DNA of 64,000 nucleotides, taken from Flavimaribacter sp039888615. Lineage in GTDB: Bacteria; Pseudomonadota; Alphaproteobacteria; Rhizobiales; Rhizobiaceae. The notes beneath the pieces were generated by a model, which was given only the letters and a program-made list of their open reading frames with translations, was not told the DNA's origin and searched no databases. A program made the translations under genes and the position numbers. Shown piece after piece: positions 61,749-64,000 of this stretch. The number at the start of each line of letters is the position of its first letter. Within the stretch, counting starts at the first letter, position 1. The DNA lies in assembly GCA_039888615.1 (NCBI GenBank), contig JBDQQS010000023.1; one strand, 5' to 3'.

Positions 61749-62348
61749 ATGCCGAGCAAGAGATTGCTGGGAATCCTCGCTACATTCTTGGGTATAGCCT
61801 CTTCAGGGCCGGCGTCGGCGCATCCGAGCCAAATGGTGACAGGAGGCCAGACGTCGCAGCCGATCGGACACTATGAGCTATGCAAGCGCATGCCGAAGGA
61901 GTGCTCGGTACGATCGAATGATGTCAGTCCCGTGGCGTGGAGCAATGATTTTCGGCAACGCCTCGCCGATCTATCAGGGTCGATCAACAAGGCAATCAAG
62001 CCGATGTATGACAGCGACGTCTACGGCAAGGACGAATTCTGGACCTATCCGACCGACAGGGGTGATTGCGAGGACTATGCGCTCCAAAAGCGCCGTGTCC
62101 TGATGAATGAGGGCGTTTCGCCCGCAAACCTCCTGCTCACGGTTCTCAAGAAATCCAACGGAGAGGGGCATGCCGTCCTCACCGTCAGAACGGAAGTCGG
62201 CGATTACATCCTGGACAATCTTACCGATGACATTCTCCCCTGGGACGAGACCGGCTACCTGTTCTTGAAGAGGCAGGCGACATATCACACCGGACGGTGG
62301 GTAAGCATCCGCGACGGCGATGCACCGCTGGTGGGCGCACTGCATTGA
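61749..62348 (+). CDS. Transglutaminase-like cysteine protease (BTLCP/LapG family)
   Basis: About 199 residues from the ATG at 61749 (a GTG at 61740 is too close to the ribosome binding site). A signal peptide is visible (RLLGILATFLGIASSGPASA). The catalytic triad is present: Cys in RGDCEDYALQKRR, His in EGHAVLTVR and Asp in YILDNLTDD. LapG homologues cleave large adhesins to release biofilms. It is periplasmic and stands alone here. Confidence 0.85.
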   Translation: MPSKRLLGILATFLGIASSGPASAHPSQMVTGGQTSQPIGHYELCKRMPKECSVRSNDVSPVAWSNDFRQRLADLSGSINKAIKPMYDSDVYGKDEFWTYPTDRGDCEDYALQKRRVLMNEGVSPANLLLTVLKKSNGEGHAVLTVRTEVGDYILDNLTDDILPWDETGYLFLKRQATYHTGRWVSIRDGDAPLVGALH

Positions 62349-62625
62349 TCCGCCGCTGTATCCCCGGCCGCACCCTAGTGGCGGGGATTGGCGCGAGATT
62401 GTCCGACCAATCCGCAACGCATGGGACGCCCGAAGCTGTCGCTCGTTGCCATGTACTCATTGGCAGCGACGGCAGTTCTTAGCTTTCCATTGAAAGTCAG
62501 CCGTGCCATACAGCCCTTGAATCTCTAGCCCCAATAGGGGCTACACCCTCCGTCAATGCACAAGTCTGCATTTGTGCTGGCTTCCAGCGCAGGGAACGCC
62601 CCTGCGCCATTTGCGGGGTGTCGAA
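62349..62625. other. Intergenic stretch
   Basis: 277 bp without a supported gene between the LapG-like gene and the frameshifted methyltransferase. A weak imperfect hairpin (TCCCCGGCCGC ... GTGGCGGGGA, 62360-62387) may terminate the upstream gene. Confidence 0.3.
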
Positions 62626-63176
62626 ATGCTCACCATTATCTTCTTCATCACCGTCACATCCGCAGCGCTTCTGGATGCGCTGTGTTCTGGTCCATCGCGA
62701 AACCGGCCCAGCGTGTGTGGCCGCCTCCCTCCAGGCAGGCGGGATGGCAGTTCTGGCTGGTGTGGGTGCTGATCGGCTTGTTGATCATCGGAACGCTTTA
62801 CATCGGTATCGTCGACTACGGCAGTCTAGGACTGGCTGCATTGCACTGGCGCGTTGCCGGCGGCGTCTTGCTGGTTCTGGGCAATGGGCTGGCCTGGTGG
62901 GGTGTTGCCGCCCTCGGTGCGAGGCCGACCACCGGACTGGCCGGCGAACTCGTGACAGGCGGCCCCTACCGGTTCCCACGCAATCCCCAATACATCGGCG
63001 ACATCCTCATCATCGCCGGCTTCGTGCTTGCGTCTAATTCCTTGCTCGCATTGTGGCCGGCGCTTTTGGCGATGATCCGCGCATTCATCGCGCCGTTTGC
63101 CGAGAAACCCTGGCTTGAAGCGCGGCTTGGCGACGCCTACTCCGACCATAAGCAGCGCGTTCGACGCTTCATCTGA
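62626..63176 (+). pseudogene. Isoprenylcysteine-methyltransferase-like membrane protein, frameshifted
   Basis: The ATG at 62626 gives LTIIFFITVTSAALLDAL, a first transmembrane helix; then the frame must change near 62681 (TGTGTTCTGG) to continue as VFWSIAKPAQRVWPPPSRQAGWQFWLVWVLIG and the rest of the protein. The C-terminal part has the ICMT/PEMT-type motif GGPYRFPRNPQYIGDILIIAGF and EKPWLEARLGDAYSDHKQRVRRFI. One base is extra or missing. It could be a real inactivation or a sequence error. Confidence 0.75.
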
Positions 63177-63203
63177 GACCGCTTGAAAACTTCGCATTGG
63201 GTC

Positions 63204-63234
63204 TTGAACCTGCAGTTGCTAGAGGTCCTATCTT
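63204..63234 (+). promoter_or_regulatory. MerR-family promoter for the metal P-type ATPase
   Basis: A -35 TTGAAC (63204-63209) and -10 TATCTT (63229-63234) are separated by 19 bp, longer than the 17 bp optimum and typical of MerR-activated promoters. The spacer contains an imperfect dyad ACCTGCAGTTGCTAGAGGT (63208-63226). Such promoters respond to Zn, Cd, Pb, Hg or Cu through a MerR-type activator. The regulator gene is not in the window. Confidence 0.75.
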
Positions 63235-63305
63235 GGAAGGACCAATCAGAGCCGACCGCGGAACGGTGAAACGCAACCTCAGCCGACGCGGGACAGGAGA
63301 CAACG

Positions 63306-64000
63306 ATGCTGACCGAAAAAGAACACGACCACGAACGTTCTCAGGGGCACGAGTGCAGGCGTTCTCACCCGCATGTGCATTCCCACGATCACGGAAATCG
63401 CGTGTGCTGCGGGCCCGATGCGCCAGAGGGTCCAGTGGTTACCGCCGGGCGCAGCTTTCAGGTCAACGGTCTCGACTGCGCCGAGGAAGTGGCAATCCTG
63501 AACCGGGTGGTGGGGCCGGTGGTCGGCGGAGAGCAACATCTAGCCTTCGACGTGATCAACGGCCGCATGACGGTTCTGGACTCCGCTGGAACCGTCTCGG
63601 ACGAGAAGATCATCAAAGCGGTTGCGGGAACCGGGATGGGCGCGCGACCTTGGAACGCCGACAATGCCGAGGCCGACCGCGCCGTGCAGCTAAGAAAACA
63701 GGCGCGGTTCACCGCGGTCAGTGGTGGCTTCTGGGCGGCAGGGTTCCTGTATCACGTTGTGGAGACCGGGCTGGGCGGTGCGCTGGGGCTGTTCGCGGGC
63801 CACGGCGAGGTGGCGATGCCGCTGGTCGAAGCAGGTCTGTTCGGCCTCGCTATCATATTCGGCGTCTGGCTGGTGGCGTCCAAGGCGTGGTCCTCGGCGC
63901 GGCGTCTGTCGCCGGACATGAACTTGCTGATGGTCATTGCCGTCGCCGGCGCCGTCGGCCTGGGCGAATATTTCGAGGCCGCGACCGTCGCCTTCTTCTT
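63306..64000 (+). CDS. Zn/Cd/Pb-type heavy-metal P-type ATPase (partial, runs off the edge)
   Basis: The first 231 residues. A His-rich N-terminus (HDHERSQGHECRRSHPHVHSHDHG), an HMA-like domain with FQVNGLDCAEEVAIL (Cys-containing metal site), then the first transmembrane helices (FWAAGFLYHVV, LFGLAIIFGVWLVA and MNLLMVIAVAGAVGLGEYFEAATVAFF). The last pieces match CadA/ZntA-type pumps. The frame is open to the window end. It is the first gene after the MerR-type promoter. Confidence 0.88.
   Translation, partial: MLTEKEHDHERSQGHECRRSHPHVHSHDHGNRVCCGPDAPEGPVVTAGRSFQVNGLDCAEEVAILNRVVGPVVGGEQHLAFDVINGRMTVLDSAGTVSDEKIIKAVAGTGMGARPWNADNAEADRAVQLRKQARFTAVSGGFWAAGFLYHVVETGLGGALGLFAGHGEVAMPLVEAGLFGLAIIFGVWLVASKAWSSARRLSPDMNLLMVIAVAGAVGLGEYFEAATVAFF

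Noticed and set aside
1..64000. CRISPR arrays, tRNA or rRNA genes
   Set aside because: No regularly spaced repeat series and no tRNA- or rRNA-like stretch was seen on either strand.

Overview
The window looks like a stretch of a large mobile replicon, either a conjugative plasmid or an integrative conjugative element, from an alphaproteobacterium most likely of the rhizobial order (Hyphomicrobiales). The evidence is the GC-rich coding DNA, the Ti-plasmid-type transfer genes (traG-traD-traC / oriT / traA-traF-traB), and a set of accessory families that are common on rhizobial plasmids (DUF736, DUF1419, DUF3085, DUF3991-Toprim, ArdC, a ParB-like protein, a 1,701-residue methylase-helicase). No replication gene, integrase, rRNA or tRNA is visible, so plasmid versus ICE cannot be settled here.

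Positions 1-25500 form a dense defence island. In order: a perfect 24-bp palindrome at the left edge; a membrane protein plus a protein with an ADP-ribosyltransferase-like segment; an HNH protein; an Xre/RES toxin-antitoxin pair; a 1,343-residue STAND-type NTPase with a C-terminal nuclease-like motif; a CoiA-like nuclease; sbcC-sbcD; a WYL regulator with a small WGR protein; and then, on the minus strand and nearly gapless, an eight-gene run. Read in transcription order, that run is AbiEi, AbiEii, a sigma-like protein, an Xre-like protein, an ImmA/IrrE-UvrD-nuclease fusion, a fused double-ubiquitin/E2 protein, a JAB-E1 fusion and DUF6527. A divergent DUF2971/HEPN-like pair closes the island. 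The most interesting part is 13.2-23.7 kb, where a ubiquitin-like conjugation module, a helicase-nuclease with a built-in metalloprotease, a sigma-like protein and an SbcCD/WYL/WGR arm face each other.

An IS110/IS1111-like element (25675-27168, perfect 20-bp inverted repeats, 427 bp of structured non-coding DNA beyond the transposase stop) separates the island from the transfer and anti-restriction region (27.4-53 kb). That region holds Toprim, DUF1419, DUF3085, the DarB-like methylase-helicase, the ParB-like protein, ArdC, a PP-loop protein, DUF736, and the Tra genes on both sides of a recognisable oriT. An IS3-family element (42914-44354) has inserted exactly into the loop of the DUF736 terminator hairpin. 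Several genes here have long GC-rich leaders, some with a related hairpin just before the ribosome binding site.

From 53.2 kb to the right edge lies a metal and envelope stress module: a tiny Met/Gly-rich membrane protein, an SDR-SPW-VKOR fusion, a ZIP transporter with a Tat-exported multicopper oxidase, a second ZIP gene broken by a frameshift followed by a CDF exporter and a STAS protein, a LapG-like cysteine protease, a frameshifted isoprenylcysteine-methyltransferase-like gene, and the start of a Zn/Cd/Pb P-type ATPase preceded by a classic 19-bp-spacer MerR-family promoter. The replicon thus appears to combine self-transfer, anti-restriction, anti-phage and metal-resistance functions.
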